Positions 17,811 to 26,451 of a stretch of 64,000 bases of DNA are shown here, one piece after another. The DNA comes from Paenisporosarcina antarctica. GTDB taxonomy: Bacteria > Bacillota > Bacilli > Bacillales_A > Planococcaceae. The notes beneath the pieces were generated by a model that saw only the letters and a list, made by a program, of their open reading frames with translations, did not search any database and was not told where the DNA came from. The stretch is from positions 2,858,001 to 2,922,000 of the forward strand of contig NZ_CP038015.1 in the NCBI RefSeq assembly GCF_004367585.1, in the 5' to 3' direction. Position 1 is the first letter of the stretch; each line of letters starts with the position of its first letter. A program made the translations under genes and the position numbers.

Positions 17811-18374
17811 TCAATGTTTATCAATCGTTTCTTTTGATAAGTTTTTTCCCATTTCCGCATATTGCACAAACACGCGTGCTAGTTCGCGTAGACGGTCATG
17901 TACATCTTGATCGACAATTACATTTCCTTCACCAAAGTGATGGGTCGTTGTGTACACATAGTTTGGTGTAACAAGACAACGGAAGTAATCAAGAATTGGC
18001 TTTAATTGATTTTCAACAACTAAATGATGTTGATGAGTCCCACCATTAGCAACAATAGACACAGGTTTATAGCGCATCGTGCGTGGATGCAATAAATCAA
18101 ACGTATTTTTCAAGACACCCGGAATGGATCCTTGGAAAATCGGCGTAGCTAACACATAGCCTTCTGCTTCTTCAAACTTACGCACGAGGAGACGCATGTC
18201 ATCATTGTATTTTTCAAGTGGGCGTCCATCGACGAATTGATGTTCAAAATCAGATAGCTTCAGGATTTCAAGTTTTAACTCTCCATTTAACTGTTCAATA
18301 TATACTTTCACTTGCTCTAAAATAGCTCCAGTTTTAGACCCAATAATTGTCCCGTCTATCAGTAGAATTTTCAT
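17811..18374 (-). CDS. NADPH-dependent FMN reductase family protein
   Basis: A 187-residue flavodoxin-fold enzyme of the SsuE/azoreductase group. It shows the N-terminal LIDGTIIGSKTGAILEQV phosphate-binding loop and the central ATPIFQGSIPGVLKNTFDLL flavin-binding motif (about residues 76-95), followed by NGGTHQHHLVVENQLKPIL. It would reduce FMN or use FMN to reduce quinones or azo compounds; the substrate is not known. ATG start at 18374 with AAGGAGGATG. It is monocistronic. A TACAAT -10-like hexamer lies about 35 bases upstream on the minus strand. Confidence 0.85.
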   Translation of the reverse strand: MKILLIDGTIIGSKTGAILEQVKVYIEQLNGELKLEILKLSDFEHQFVDGRPLEKYNDDMRLLVRKFEEAEGYVLATPIFQGSIPGVLKNTFDLLHPRTMRYKPVSIVANGGTHQHHLVVENQLKPILDYFRCLVTPNYVYTTTHHFGEGNVIVDQDVHDRLRELARVFVQYAEMGKNLSKETIDKH

Positions 18375-18567
18375 GTTTCATCCTCCTTACATTCTTTCTT
18401 ATATGGTTATTGTATCAAAAAGCATGGACTTGCCCTAAGCATTGAGTTCTATTTAACTAAAGTTCATTCTTTAGGCTGAACTTTGTTAAGCGGTGTGCTG
18501 CTTCAATTCAATGTATCTATGAAGAGTGAATCAAACATGCAAGTACCTTGAGATTAATTTTTTTAGC

Positions 18568-19227
18568 TTATTTTATTTGAGCAATTACTTCAGACTCATA
18601 TATCGCTACGGTTCTAGATTGTGGTTCTAATGCCTTTTGCATCATTGCAAATGCCACTTGCTTCGCTTCGATTGCTTGATATTTCTTTAATGGTCCAATG
18701 AAAAAAGATTTTAATAGTTTCATCATCGTTGCCCCAAATTGTTCGCCTAAACGAAACTCTTGGCGATCACCTATTAATAAAGAAGGTCTAAATATAGACA
18801 CATGTGGAAGCGATAGCTCGGATACTTTTTCTTCCATAGCCCCTTTGACTCGGTTGTAGTGAACTGAGGATTTCGGGTTTGCGCCCATTGCTGAAATGAC
18901 CAACATATGGTTCACGCCTTGTAACTGCGCATTTTTCCCCATTTCAACGGGAGCGACTAAGTCCACTTTCTCAAATGCCTCTTTTGAACCTGCTTTCTTC
19001 TTTGTCGACCCTAAACAACAAAAGAAATCATGGACCCCTTCGAAGTCATTATTTGTTACTTGATCTAGATTTTTTATTTTTGTTACTAATTTTGGATGAC
19101 TATAGGAAAATTCTTTACGGACAATGATTATTACCTTTTTGTATGCTTCATTCTCACAAAGAAACTTGACCAAATGTGAACCTGTAAGGCCTGATGCACC
19201 AGCTACTATTGCTGTTTTGTTTCCCAA
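18568..19227 (-). CDS. NAD(P)H-binding atypical SDR oxidoreductase (TIP30/HTATIP2-like)
   Basis: A 219-residue Rossmann-fold protein with the nucleotide motif GASGLTGSHLVKFL near the N-terminus, DFFCCLGSTKKKAGS near residue 66, LVISAMGAN and the catalytic-like YNRVKGAME. This is the pattern of the TIP30-like atypical SDR group, whose substrates in bacteria are unknown. GTG at 19236 would overlap its own GGAG site, so I choose TTG at 19227, 8 bases after GGAG. It is divergent from the gene at 19356. No clear terminator is seen downstream. Confidence 0.75.
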   Translation of the reverse strand: MGNKTAIVAGASGLTGSHLVKFLCENEAYKKVIIIVRKEFSYSHPKLVTKIKNLDQVTNNDFEGVHDFFCCLGSTKKKAGSKEAFEKVDLVAPVEMGKNAQLQGVNHMLVISAMGANPKSSVHYNRVKGAMEEKVSELSLPHVSIFRPSLLIGDRQEFRLGEQFGATMMKLLKSFFIGPLKKYQAIEAKQVAFAMMQKALEPQSRTVAIYESEVIAQIK

Positions 19228-19355
19228 AATCAACACTCCATTCTTAATGGCCTACTAGTTTAAGTTTACCATATGAACATGCAAATTCTGAACATTTACT
19301 CATACGGAGTAACTATTTCCCATACGTTAAATAGAAGATGAAAGGTGGGAATGAA

Positions 19356-20378
19356 ATGAGTAACCAAATTCAACAAAAGACCATTTTATTTACGATCGGG
19401 CGTGCTGGCTATCCTGTAACGAGATGTATACACTTAGCAAAATTGCTGGCATCTCACCGTATTCTATTTGCTGCTCCCGTGAAACAAACAGTGGTCCTTC
19501 AAACGCTCGATCAAAAAGGGTTTGCCCCTCTCTCATATGCAAGAAAAGCTGATTTGAAGGCATTACTAGAAGAATATGAACCCGATGTAGTCATTTCGGA
19601 TGGCTGTGATACTGACATCGACGAAGGTAAACTTTTATCTTCACTCGTTCCGGTTACATTACATTTTGACGACTTTGGTGAAGGAGGAAAAACCGCAACG
19701 CGTGTCGTTCAATCCTTGTACCGTGAAGATCGTGAGCCAGTTCCTTCCCATTATGTAGTGGGACCAAGTGGATTTGTGGTTCCTGATGAATTAGAACCTT
19801 ATGCAAATTCTGGTTTAAAACAAGTTACAACTCTTCCTCTTCCTCATGTCGTCGTGACATTTGCAGATGACGATGCAGATAACTTGTCGTATCGAACACT
19901 ACGCCATTTATTACATTTACAAATTCCTCTTGCCATTACCGTCGCTCTTCATTCGAGTTATCATCATAGTCGCGATGATTTGAAATTAATGGCATTGGGA
20001 CGCAAGCAAACGCGGATTGTAGAATGTGATGACCCAATCCAACTTATTAGTGAATCTGATTTAGTTATTTGCGATGCTAGCTTCACTCCTTACTACGTAG
20101 CTGTTATTGGTAAACCTTGTATTGTCATTGCGGAAGACGAAAAAGAAGCGCAACAAGCTTTTCCTAGAGAATCAAATGGTTTTATCTATTTAGGGCTTGG
20201 TCGCAAACTAAAACAATCCCATTTACAAAATGCCGTAATGGAGACGATTCTTCATCCAAAACGCAGTCTGCGTGCGGTTAAAAAACAATTAGCGTTAAAG
20301 TTACCTTTAAACAATCTCAACATGCAACAATTTTTAGAAAGAACCATACAAGAAGAAGCACGAGAAATCACCAAATAA
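19356..20378 (+). CDS. GT-B/PseG-like nucleotide-sugar-binding-fold protein, function unknown
   Basis: A 340-residue soluble protein with two Rossmann-like halves, in the style of glycosyltransferase-B and PseG/SpsG proteins. It has an N-terminal TILFTIGRAGYPVTRCIHLA, PDVVISDGCDTD (about residue 83), HFDDFGEGG, and a C-terminal nucleotide-site-like segment ESDLVICDASFTPYYVAVIG. No catalytic residue can be assigned and no sugar cluster surrounds it, so I make no enzyme claim. Start at ATG 19356 behind AAAGGTGGGA. A small gene follows at 43 bp. Confidence 0.6.
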   Translation: MSNQIQQKTILFTIGRAGYPVTRCIHLAKLLASHRILFAAPVKQTVVLQTLDQKGFAPLSYARKADLKALLEEYEPDVVISDGCDTDIDEGKLLSSLVPVTLHFDDFGEGGKTATRVVQSLYREDREPVPSHYVVGPSGFVVPDELEPYANSGLKQVTTLPLPHVVVTFADDDADNLSYRTLRHLLHLQIPLAITVALHSSYHHSRDDLKLMALGRKQTRIVECDDPIQLISESDLVICDASFTPYYVAVIGKPCIVIAEDEKEAQQAFPRESNGFIYLGLGRKLKQSHLQNAVMETILHPKRSLRAVKKQLALKLPLNNLNMQQFLERTIQEEAREITK

Positions 20379-20421
20379 CCACAATATGTGATACAATATG
20401 ATAAAAGAGGGTTTCTCTTAT

Positions 20422-20604
20422 ATGACTTTACAACAAATTAAAACACAAATTGCCGAATTAAAGATGGACTATATACGGTTGCAAGGTGATATGGAAAAGA
20501 TGGAGTCCACTGGGCACCCTGCCATGATTGAACAAGCCGAGCAACGTTTAGGAAACATGGAAGTACAACTCGCAGAACTAAACAAAAAACTCGCGGCGCT
20601 GTAA
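20422..20604 (+). CDS. Small coiled-coil protein, SE1561 family
   Basis: A 60-residue hydrophilic protein with heptad-like Leu/Ile spacing (LQQIKTQIAELKMDYIRLQ and VQLAELNKKLAAL), so probably a short coiled coil. It resembles the uncharacterised SE1561 family of staphylococci and bacilli. Start at ATG 20422, with AAAGAGGG 12 bases before it; the frame opens earlier but without a ribosome site. The stop codon lies inside the terminator hairpin. Confidence 0.75.
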   Translation: MTLQQIKTQIAELKMDYIRLQGDMEKMESTGHPAMIEQAEQRLGNMEVQLAELNKKLAAL

Positions 20605-20621
20605 CAAGCCTGCGAGTTTTC
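20586..20621 (+). terminator. Terminator of the SE1561-type gene
   Basis: AACTCGC-GGC / GCC-T-GCGAGTT stem followed by TTTTC. It overlaps the stop codon. Confidence 0.7.
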
Positions 20622-20662
20622 TTTGTTCAGTTTCGGCTATCAGTATAAATAAAAAACATTTT

Positions 20663-20694
20663 CTTGCACCCTTTTTAGTGCAAGTTGCGTTTTT
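20663..20694 (+). promoter_or_regulatory. Leader hairpin before the ABC-F gene, possible attenuator
   Basis: CTTGCAC / GTGCAAG around an 8-base loop, then TTGCG and five T, ending 20 bases before the ABC-F start. ABC-F antibiotic-response genes are often controlled by such leaders, but the stem is short and the five-base gap before the T-run is not ideal. Confidence 0.4.
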
Positions 20695-20713
20695 CTAATG
20701 GAGGAATGAAAAC

Positions 20714-22285
20714 ATGGCATTATTAACAGTTGATAATTTAGGTCACACATTTGGTGACCGTACACTATTTAAAGACGTATCATTCCGCTTAATTGAAGGA
20801 GAACACGTTGGATTAGTTGGAGCAAACGGTGTCGGTAAATCGACATTGATGAGCATTATAACAGGTGAAATCATTTATGATTCTGGTAAAGTGGAGTGGC
20901 TTCCAGGTACTCATTACGGTTATTTAGATCAACACACCCTTTTAGAACAAGGAAGATCTATGCGCGATACCTTGAGTGATGCGTTCTTGCCTCTTTACAA
21001 AAAAGAAGCAGAAATGAATGAAATCACTGGCAAAATGGGTGATGCAACACCTGAAGAATTAGAAGAGCTTCTCGAACAAATGGCAGATATTCAAGATGCG
21101 TTAGATGCAGGTGATTTTTATACACTTGACATGAAAATCGAAGAAATAGCACGTGGTCTTGGTTTAGATGCAATTGGACTAGACCGTGAAGTCTCTGCTC
21201 TTTCAGGTGGTCAACGTACGAAAGTATTGCTAGCTAAATTACTACTTGAAAAGCCAAAAGTATTGCTACTTGATGAGCCTACCAACTATTTAGATGAAGA
21301 ACATATTGGCTGGTTAACGAATTATTTGAAGAGCTATCCTCACGCTTTTTTGCTTATTTCTCATGATACGGAATTTATGAATGGCATCGTAGACGTCATT
21401 TTCCAATTGGAATTCTCAAAACTGTCTCGCTTTACAGCGTCGTATGAAAAGTTCCTCGAGCTTGCAGAAATTAATAAACGTCAACATATTGATGCTTATG
21501 AAAAACAAAGAGATTTAATTAAGAAAACAGAAGACTTTATCGCAAAAAATAAAGCTCGTTACTCCACGACAGGACGTGCAAAATCTCGTCAGAAGCAACT
21601 TGATCGAATTGAGCGAATTGACCGTCCTGAAACAGCTGCGAAGCCTCAATTTGCCTTTAAAGAAACGCGTAGTCCAAGTCGTTATGTAGTGGAAGCAGAA
21701 AATTTAGTCATTGGCTATGATAAAGCCTTATTACCTCCCTTATCGTTTACAATAGAACGTGGTGAAAAAATTGCGCTCGTTGGTATGAACGGTGTTGGTA
21801 AATCGACGTTACTTAAAACGATGTTAGGCAAAGTCCCTGCACTCGGTGGTAATGTAAGACGTGGAGATTTCTTAACCACAACTTATTTCGAACAAGAAGT
21901 AAAAGCAGACAATGTAACACCGATTGAAGAGATTTGGAAAACGTATCCTAGTATGGAACAAAGCCAAGTACGAGCTGCATTAGCACGTACCGGTTTAAAA
22001 AATGAGCATATCTCACGACCAATGAAAAGTTTAAGTGGTGGCGAGCAAGCGAAAGTGCGTCTATGTAAGCTAATGATGGAAGAAAGCAATTGGATGCTTT
22101 TTGATGAACCTACAAACCATTTAGACATACATGCTAAAGAAGAACTAAAGCGTGCCATGACTGCATATAAAGGTACGATTGTATTAGTTAGTCATGAACC
22201 GGATTTTTATGAAGATTTAGTTACGAAAGTATGGAATGTTGAAGACTGGTTCCAAACCGGTGTCCATGTAGAAGAATCAAAATAA
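20714..22285 (+). CDS. ABC-F family ribosome-associated ATPase (YkpA-like)
   Basis: A 523-residue protein with two ABC ATPase domains and no membrane segment. The first domain has Walker A GANGVGKST (36-44), signature LSGGQ and Walker B LLLDEPTNYLD. The second has GMNGVGKST, LSGGE and WMLFDEPTNHLD. Between them is a charged linker (ASYEKFLELAEINKRQHIDAYEKQ, KARYSTTGRAKSRQKQ) typical of ABC-F translation factors. It resembles B. subtilis YkpA in length and linker. It would act at the ribosomal E site to rescue or tune translation; antibiotic resistance cannot be inferred. ATG start with GGAGGAATG. Confidence 0.9.
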   Translation: MALLTVDNLGHTFGDRTLFKDVSFRLIEGEHVGLVGANGVGKSTLMSIITGEIIYDSGKVEWLPGTHYGYLDQHTLLEQGRSMRDTLSDAFLPLYKKEAEMNEITGKMGDATPEELEELLEQMADIQDALDAGDFYTLDMKIEEIARGLGLDAIGLDREVSALSGGQRTKVLLAKLLLEKPKVLLLDEPTNYLDEEHIGWLTNYLKSYPHAFLLISHDTEFMNGIVDVIFQLEFSKLSRFTASYEKFLELAEINKRQHIDAYEKQRDLIKKTEDFIAKNKARYSTTGRAKSRQKQLDRIERIDRPETAAKPQFAFKETRSPSRYVVEAENLVIGYDKALLPPLSFTIERGEKIALVGMNGVGKSTLLKTMLGKVPALGGNVRRGDFLTTTYFEQEVKADNVTPIEEIWKTYPSMEQSQVRAALARTGLKNEHISRPMKSLSGGEQAKVRLCKLMMEESNWMLFDEPTNHLDIHAKEELKRAMTAYKGTIVLVSHEPDFYEDLVTKVWNVEDWFQTGVHVEESK

Positions 22286-22289
22286 GCTA

Positions 22290-22319
22290 AAAGGCCGCTG
22301 AAGTTCAGCGGCCTTTTTT
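22290..22319 (+). terminator. Terminator of the ABC-F gene
   Basis: AAGGCCGCTGAA / TTCAGCGGCCTT stem followed by six T. Confidence 0.95.
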
Positions 22320-22508
22320 CTGAGAGTTTTAACTCTATCTTGTATATACCGCGGTTATCGAGAATCGTTATTCGACATTTCCATTTCGCACGAGGATACC
22401 TCGTATTCACAGCGCTTAATCTAGGATTGACTTTATCCGAACCAATTTAACGCTCTTACATATAGCCATTCCATTCCCCAACAAATAAAGTTACAGGGGT
22501 TTTTCATG

Positions 22509-23963
22509 TTAATATGTTGTTACTTTTATTGATTTTTGTAATGTATAAATCCAGCGTTGCCACCACGTGAAGTCATCTTGAAACTCTTCCTTGTCCACTG
22601 TGTACATAGCGTCTTCATTGTTCCAAATACGTTCAAAATAGTCTTCCATTTCACCGACGAATTCACTGTCATTTGGCGCGACGACCCGCATATTGCTTTC
22701 AAGGTTATAATTATCAAGTGTACGGTCCGTATAGTTTCCAGATCCACTTGAAATCACCGTTTGGTCGTCTGTTTGAATCCAAATTGCCTTTGCATGGTAC
22801 TGTCCAATTACGGTATTGTACCAACGAACGTTTATCTTGCCTTTCGTATCTTCCACCATCTCTTGGACGACAGGACGATTCGGCAATCCTGATTTTTGTT
22901 GGCCAAATGAGTTTTCGTTTGGATCCAAAATCATATTAACTTCAACTCCACGATTTGCTGCATCGATCAAGGCATTAACGATATCGCGTTTTGCTATGAA
23001 GAACATACCGAGCCATATTTTATCGCCTTTTTCAGTAATAGCCAAATCTGCAAGTAAAGCGTCCAAAATCTTTTTCTCCGTTACATATTGAACTTCATAT
23101 TCCCCGTCACTTTCTTCCACTTTTGCACGCGGAAGTTCAGGTCCACCAGAGAATAATGAAACTGCTTCTTCAGCTTCTAAAATATCATTTATAATTGGTC
23201 CTGTTACTTTTAATGCAATGTTACCGTGGAATCCACTTGCATCGTGAGGATTCGAAGACGTCACCATGGCTTCTTTGTCTGTCACTACTACTTTTCGATG
23301 GTTTGCTTTTATGTTTAGTAGTGTCATATATGACGCGATTGTCATTTTAGGCGCTTCGCTCGCCGTCGCATTCGCAATCCAACCTTTCCCACCTATATCA
23401 AACCATTGGAAGAACGTACGGTGAATTCCTGAATAAATAGGTATAGAGTCGCGCAGTTGGTCTAAATCGGTATATACAATTTCAACTCCGGCATCTCGCA
23501 TTTTTTTAAACCATTCATTCTCATATGATCCATAGCCACGATTAAGTGGATCAGTAATAAACACCACTGGCATATTAGGATTTTCTCTCTTTTTATTTGC
23601 TAGTGTTGTAGATAGCGTGTCCGCAATTTTAGGGAAATCTACTTTCTCATCGTAATATCCGTCAAACGAGAAAAAATCAACGACAACAAAGTCATCTGCT
23701 TCTTTAATCATTGTATTCACTGCATCAAAAATATGGTTTTCATGCACCATGTCCTTGCCTTTTTGATCTTGCGCATACGTCAAATCCGTAATAAAGTCTA
23801 CTGCATCTGTTTTATGTAACTCTCCATCATACGAAACACCTTGTGGCAATGGTTTAAATGTGTGCCACAAAATAACAGCAATATAAATAAGGGACAATAC
23901 GCCTAAAGAACCTATAACAATGCGTTTTCTTTTGCTCCATTGTTTGCGTGTTTTGCTGACCAT
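22509..23963 (-). CDS. Phospholipase D-like (HKD) membrane-anchored protein
   Basis: A 484-residue protein with one N-terminal TM helix (residues 15-33) and two PLD half-sites. Half-site 1 is HRK with D229 (NHRKVVVTDKEA, 221-232) followed by SSNPHD. Half-site 2 is HAK with D399/400 (YHAKAIWIQTDDQ, 389-401) followed by SGSGNYT. It could be a phosphodiesterase or phosphatidyltransferase outside the membrane. Cardiolipin synthase normally has two TM helices and HxKx4D motifs close to these, so that role is possible but not favoured. Start ATG 23963 with AAGGGGGGAA. The family A 21-bp array lies just upstream in its promoter region. Confidence 0.85.
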   Translation of the reverse strand: MVSKTRKQWSKRKRIVIGSLGVLSLIYIAVILWHTFKPLPQGVSYDGELHKTDAVDFITDLTYAQDQKGKDMVHENHIFDAVNTMIKEADDFVVVDFFSFDGYYDEKVDFPKIADTLSTTLANKKRENPNMPVVFITDPLNRGYGSYENEWFKKMRDAGVEIVYTDLDQLRDSIPIYSGIHRTFFQWFDIGGKGWIANATASEAPKMTIASYMTLLNIKANHRKVVVTDKEAMVTSSNPHDASGFHGNIALKVTGPIINDILEAEEAVSLFSGGPELPRAKVEESDGEYEVQYVTEKKILDALLADLAITEKGDKIWLGMFFIAKRDIVNALIDAANRGVEVNMILDPNENSFGQQKSGLPNRPVVQEMVEDTKGKINVRWYNTVIGQYHAKAIWIQTDDQTVISSGSGNYTDRTLDNYNLESNMRVVAPNDSEFVGEMEDYFERIWNNEDAMYTVDKEEFQDDFTWWQRWIYTLQKSIKVTTY

Positions 23964-24091
23964 ATACGTTCCCCCTTTGAAACTTTGTCGTTTATAATTC
24001 CGTTATTCCCTTGTTGGTGCATCAGCAAACCAGATGAAACTTCTAATTCCCTAAATTTTATTAGGAATAAAGAGCAATTTTTAATTCCAGT

Positions 24092-24196
24092 ATTTAACTA
24101 TTACAACGTGGAACGTAATTTTTACAACCAAGGTTCTCAATATTACTACGTGAACTTCAATTTTTACAACGTCACCTTCTTTAATTACAACTGAGT
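24092..24196 (+). repeat. 21-bp phased array, family A, copy 2
   Basis: TACAAC/TACTAC starts at 24102, 24123, 24144, 24165 and 24186, exactly 21 bp apart. It is preceded by ATTTAACTAT and closed by TACAACTGAG. The unit with CGTCACCTT is the fourth here. It lies between the PLD gene start and the terminator of the sigma factor gene. Confidence 0.9.
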
Positions 24197-24227
24197 TTTT
24201 AACCGCTTATTTTATCTCCTTAAACAC

Positions 24228-24258
24228 AAAAAAATCACAGTCAAAGTGACTGTGATTT
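24228..24258 (-). terminator. Terminator of the ECF sigma factor gene
   Basis: AAATCACAGTCA / TGACTGTGATTT with seven T on the minus strand, directly after the stop. Confidence 0.9.
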
Positions 24259-24260
24259 CA

Positions 24261-24806
24261 TTATGCAGGCAGATATTCGACTGCATTAGTATCCGCTATC
24301 ATCATTTCTTTTAAGCGCTGTTTTGCACGGAACAGACGCGATTTAACAGTCCCAATCGACACTTTCATCAATGCTGCAATTTCAACTAGTGAATATTGAT
24401 ATACATAAAAGTATAGTACTGTTGTTTTGTATATGTGATCAAGCGCAGCAATTTTTTGCTGAACCATTTGCGACAAATCGTCTTTTTCAAGCATATCTTC
24501 TGTACTTAGTGCGTGGCTTGGTATTAAATCAAGTACGGGAACATCTAGTTGTTCCGGTTGATTTAAAATATGCTTGCTACGACGTACCGTTTTACGGTAG
24601 CGATCGCGGAAAGTGTTCAAACATATTGTTGTTAACCAAGCCTTAACATGATCAACATCTTTTATGTATGCTTGATAGCGTACAACCTTAACCCACACTT
24701 CTTGCATTAAGTCTTCGGCTTCTGTTTGATTACGCGTTAACTTTAAACATAAGTGATATATATAACGCTGATATTCTTCGTAAACTTTCTCTAATGGCTC
24801 GTTCAT
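24261..24806 (-). CDS. ECF-type RNA polymerase sigma factor without adjacent anti-sigma gene
   Basis: A 181-residue sigma-70 family factor with region 2 (LCLKLTRNQTEAEDLMQEVWVK, core-binding and -10 recognition) and region 4 (helix-turn-helix SLVEIAALMKVSIGTVKSRLFRAKQRL near the C-terminus), and no regions 1 or 3. Start set at ATG 24806 because ACGGAGGACG lies just before it; a frame open to 24929 has no ribosome site. ECF factors usually sit in an operon with their anti-sigma factor. Here the gene is followed at once by a terminator, and the neighbours are a PLD protein and a CNNM/CBS protein. How it is held inactive is therefore unclear. Confidence 0.88.
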   Translation of the reverse strand: MNEPLEKVYEEYQRYIYHLCLKLTRNQTEAEDLMQEVWVKVVRYQAYIKDVDHVKAWLTTICLNTFRDRYRKTVRRSKHILNQPEQLDVPVLDLIPSHALSTEDMLEKDDLSQMVQQKIAALDHIYKTTVLYFYVYQYSLVEIAALMKVSIGTVKSRLFRAKQRLKEMMIADTNAVEYLPA

Positions 24807-24940
24807 ACGGTTCGTCCTCCGTTCGTTTTTGCTGTTAACTATATATTGCCAAAAACGAACCTTACTCTCTATCGTATTCACTTTCATATTTCTTACATAT
24901 GTGTAAGGTTGAAACGCGCAGAGCGCCAATCAGAGATTTT

Positions 24941-25015
24941 GTACAACCTGGATCCTTACTGCATCAACTTGGAAGCACACTCCGTCGAGAAGAATTCTGT
25001 CAACCTGGAAAATGT
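24941..25015 (+). repeat. Possible degenerate 21-bp phased array (CAACCTGG motif)
   Basis: CAACCTGG at 24944, CAACTTGG 21 bp later at 24965, and CAACCTGG again at 25001 (36 bp on, so out of phase). It resembles family A in style only. Confidence 0.35.
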
Positions 25016-25025
25016 CCAAAACAAG

Positions 25026-25062
25026 AAAAAAGTGTTAAATGACGATTAGTCATTCAACACTT
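25026..25062 (-). terminator. Terminator of the CNNM/CBS gene, overlapping its stop codon
   Basis: GTGTTGAATGAC / GTCATTTAACAC stem with six T on the minus strand. The last codons and stop of the gene form the left arm. Confidence 0.88.
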
Positions 25063-26296
25063 CTTCATTGTCTTTAATTGTGACTGTTAATTGTAAAATA
25101 CGGTTACGATCCATTAAATTCACTTCAAAATGAAGATTATCATAACTAAACTGCTCACCGTTTTCTGGCATATGTCCCAACTGTTCCAAAACAAATCCAC
25201 CGATTGTATCATGATCATTTGGAACTTTAACTTTGAACATTTCGTTTACGTCTTCAATTTCTAATCGACCATGACAAATGAGACGAGTTTCATTCATTTC
25301 ATAGACTAAAACATCTTCGTCTTCATCTGATTCATCTTCAATTTCTTGACCAATCATTTCTTCAATAATGTCTTCATGCGTCACGATTCCAAGAGTACCA
25401 CCATATTCATCAAGGACGATCGCCATATGTTTTTTCTTCGTAAGCATTTGTTTGAAGACTTTTTCAACACTCACAGATTGAACAACAAACAATGGTTCAC
25501 GGTCAATTAATTCGTGCATTTCCATTGTAGGGTCCATCGACCATTCAATCAGCGTTTTTGAATAAAACATTCCCACAATATGATCCATACTTTCTTCATA
25601 TACTGGGTAGCGCGTGTAATAATGTTCCAAAATAATATCACGTGCTTCTTCATATGTAGAGTTCATTTGAATACCGACTATTTCTGTACGATGAGTTTCT
25701 AGTACATCTTCAACGTCTTTATGAGGGAAATCTAGAACCCCTTTTAATCGTTCAGACTCATCTTCTTGGAATGTACCTTCTGTTGATGCGATATCTACCA
25801 TCGTTCGCAGTTCTTCTTTTGTTAAAGTTGCTTGTTTAATTGTGCCCTTAGAGATAATACGAATGAAAATATTTGTAAACTTCGCAATTAAAAATGTGAT
25901 GGGGCGAAGAATTTGAACAAGAAATGCAATAATCGGTGCTACTATATACGAAATGCGATCTGAAAATGTAACAGCAATTGTTTTTGGAAGTACTTCACCA
26001 AAAATGATAATAGTTACTGTTAATATTGTCGTCGCAATTGCGATATTCCAATTATACTTCAATACAATAAATGTCAATAATATAGGCATCAAAATGTTAA
26101 CAATATTATTTCCTATTAAAATTGTCGTAATCATACGGTCCGGCTTAGCGAGTAACATGAGGAGTTTTTGCGACATTCGGTCCCCATGCTCAGCACGAAG
26201 CTGAACCTTCATCCTATTGACTGCTGTTAGTGCTGTTTCACTTCCCGAGAAGAAAAGTGATAAAACTAAACAAATGGCTAAACTTAAAAATTCCAT
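25046..26296 (-). CDS. CNNM/CBS/CorC-domain membrane protein (hemolysin C family, Mg2+ efflux type)
   Basis: A 416-residue protein with the CNNM transmembrane domain (residues 1 to about 165, with FFSGSETALTAVNR near the N-terminus). Two CBS domains follow (about 190-310, with HTEIVGIQMN and MAIVLDEYGGTLGIVTHEDIIEEMIGQ-type sequence), then a C-terminal CorC/HlyC transporter-associated domain. The family includes MpfA and the YhdP/YugS/YqhB proteins, which export magnesium or resist high Mg2+; haemolysin activity is a historical label only. ATG start at 26296 with GAGGAAACACGG. It is monocistronic, divergent from the dipeptidase gene. Confidence 0.9.
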   Translation of the reverse strand: MEFLSLAICLVLSLFFSGSETALTAVNRMKVQLRAEHGDRMSQKLLMLLAKPDRMITTILIGNNIVNILMPILLTFIVLKYNWNIAIATTILTVTIIIFGEVLPKTIAVTFSDRISYIVAPIIAFLVQILRPITFLIAKFTNIFIRIISKGTIKQATLTKEELRTMVDIASTEGTFQEDESERLKGVLDFPHKDVEDVLETHRTEIVGIQMNSTYEEARDIILEHYYTRYPVYEESMDHIVGMFYSKTLIEWSMDPTMEMHELIDREPLFVVQSVSVEKVFKQMLTKKKHMAIVLDEYGGTLGIVTHEDIIEEMIGQEIEDESDEDEDVLVYEMNETRLICHGRLEIEDVNEMFKVKVPNDHDTIGGFVLEQLGHMPENGEQFSYDNLHFEVNLMDRNRILQLTVTIKDNEEVLND

Positions 26297-26384
26297 TAAC
26301 CGTGTTTCCTCCTATGAGTCAAAAAAATTCCCGCTCAATTTCTAGTAGTCTCATCATATCATATTGTGAATTTTAACGTCTCTT

Positions 26385-26414
26385 TTGTGACTCTATAAAT
26401 CAATGTGCTATACT
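26385..26414 (+). promoter_or_regulatory. Promoter of the dipeptidase gene
   Basis: TTGTGA (26385-26390), 18 bp, TATACT (26409-26414), consistent with sigma-A. It lies 37 bp before the start codon. Confidence 0.6.
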
Positions 26415-26451
26415 ATTTCCATTATCGAAACTTTGCGAAAAGAGGAATTTT

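Noticed and set aside
18461-18487. AAAGTTCA / TGAACTTT inverted repeat as a terminator
   Set aside because: No T-run on either side. It may be a binding site, but nothing else supports it.
23940-24194. An 84-codon frame ending in Asn-Tyr repeats
   Set aside because: It begins inside the PLD gene on the other strand and ends in the family A array. No start signal.
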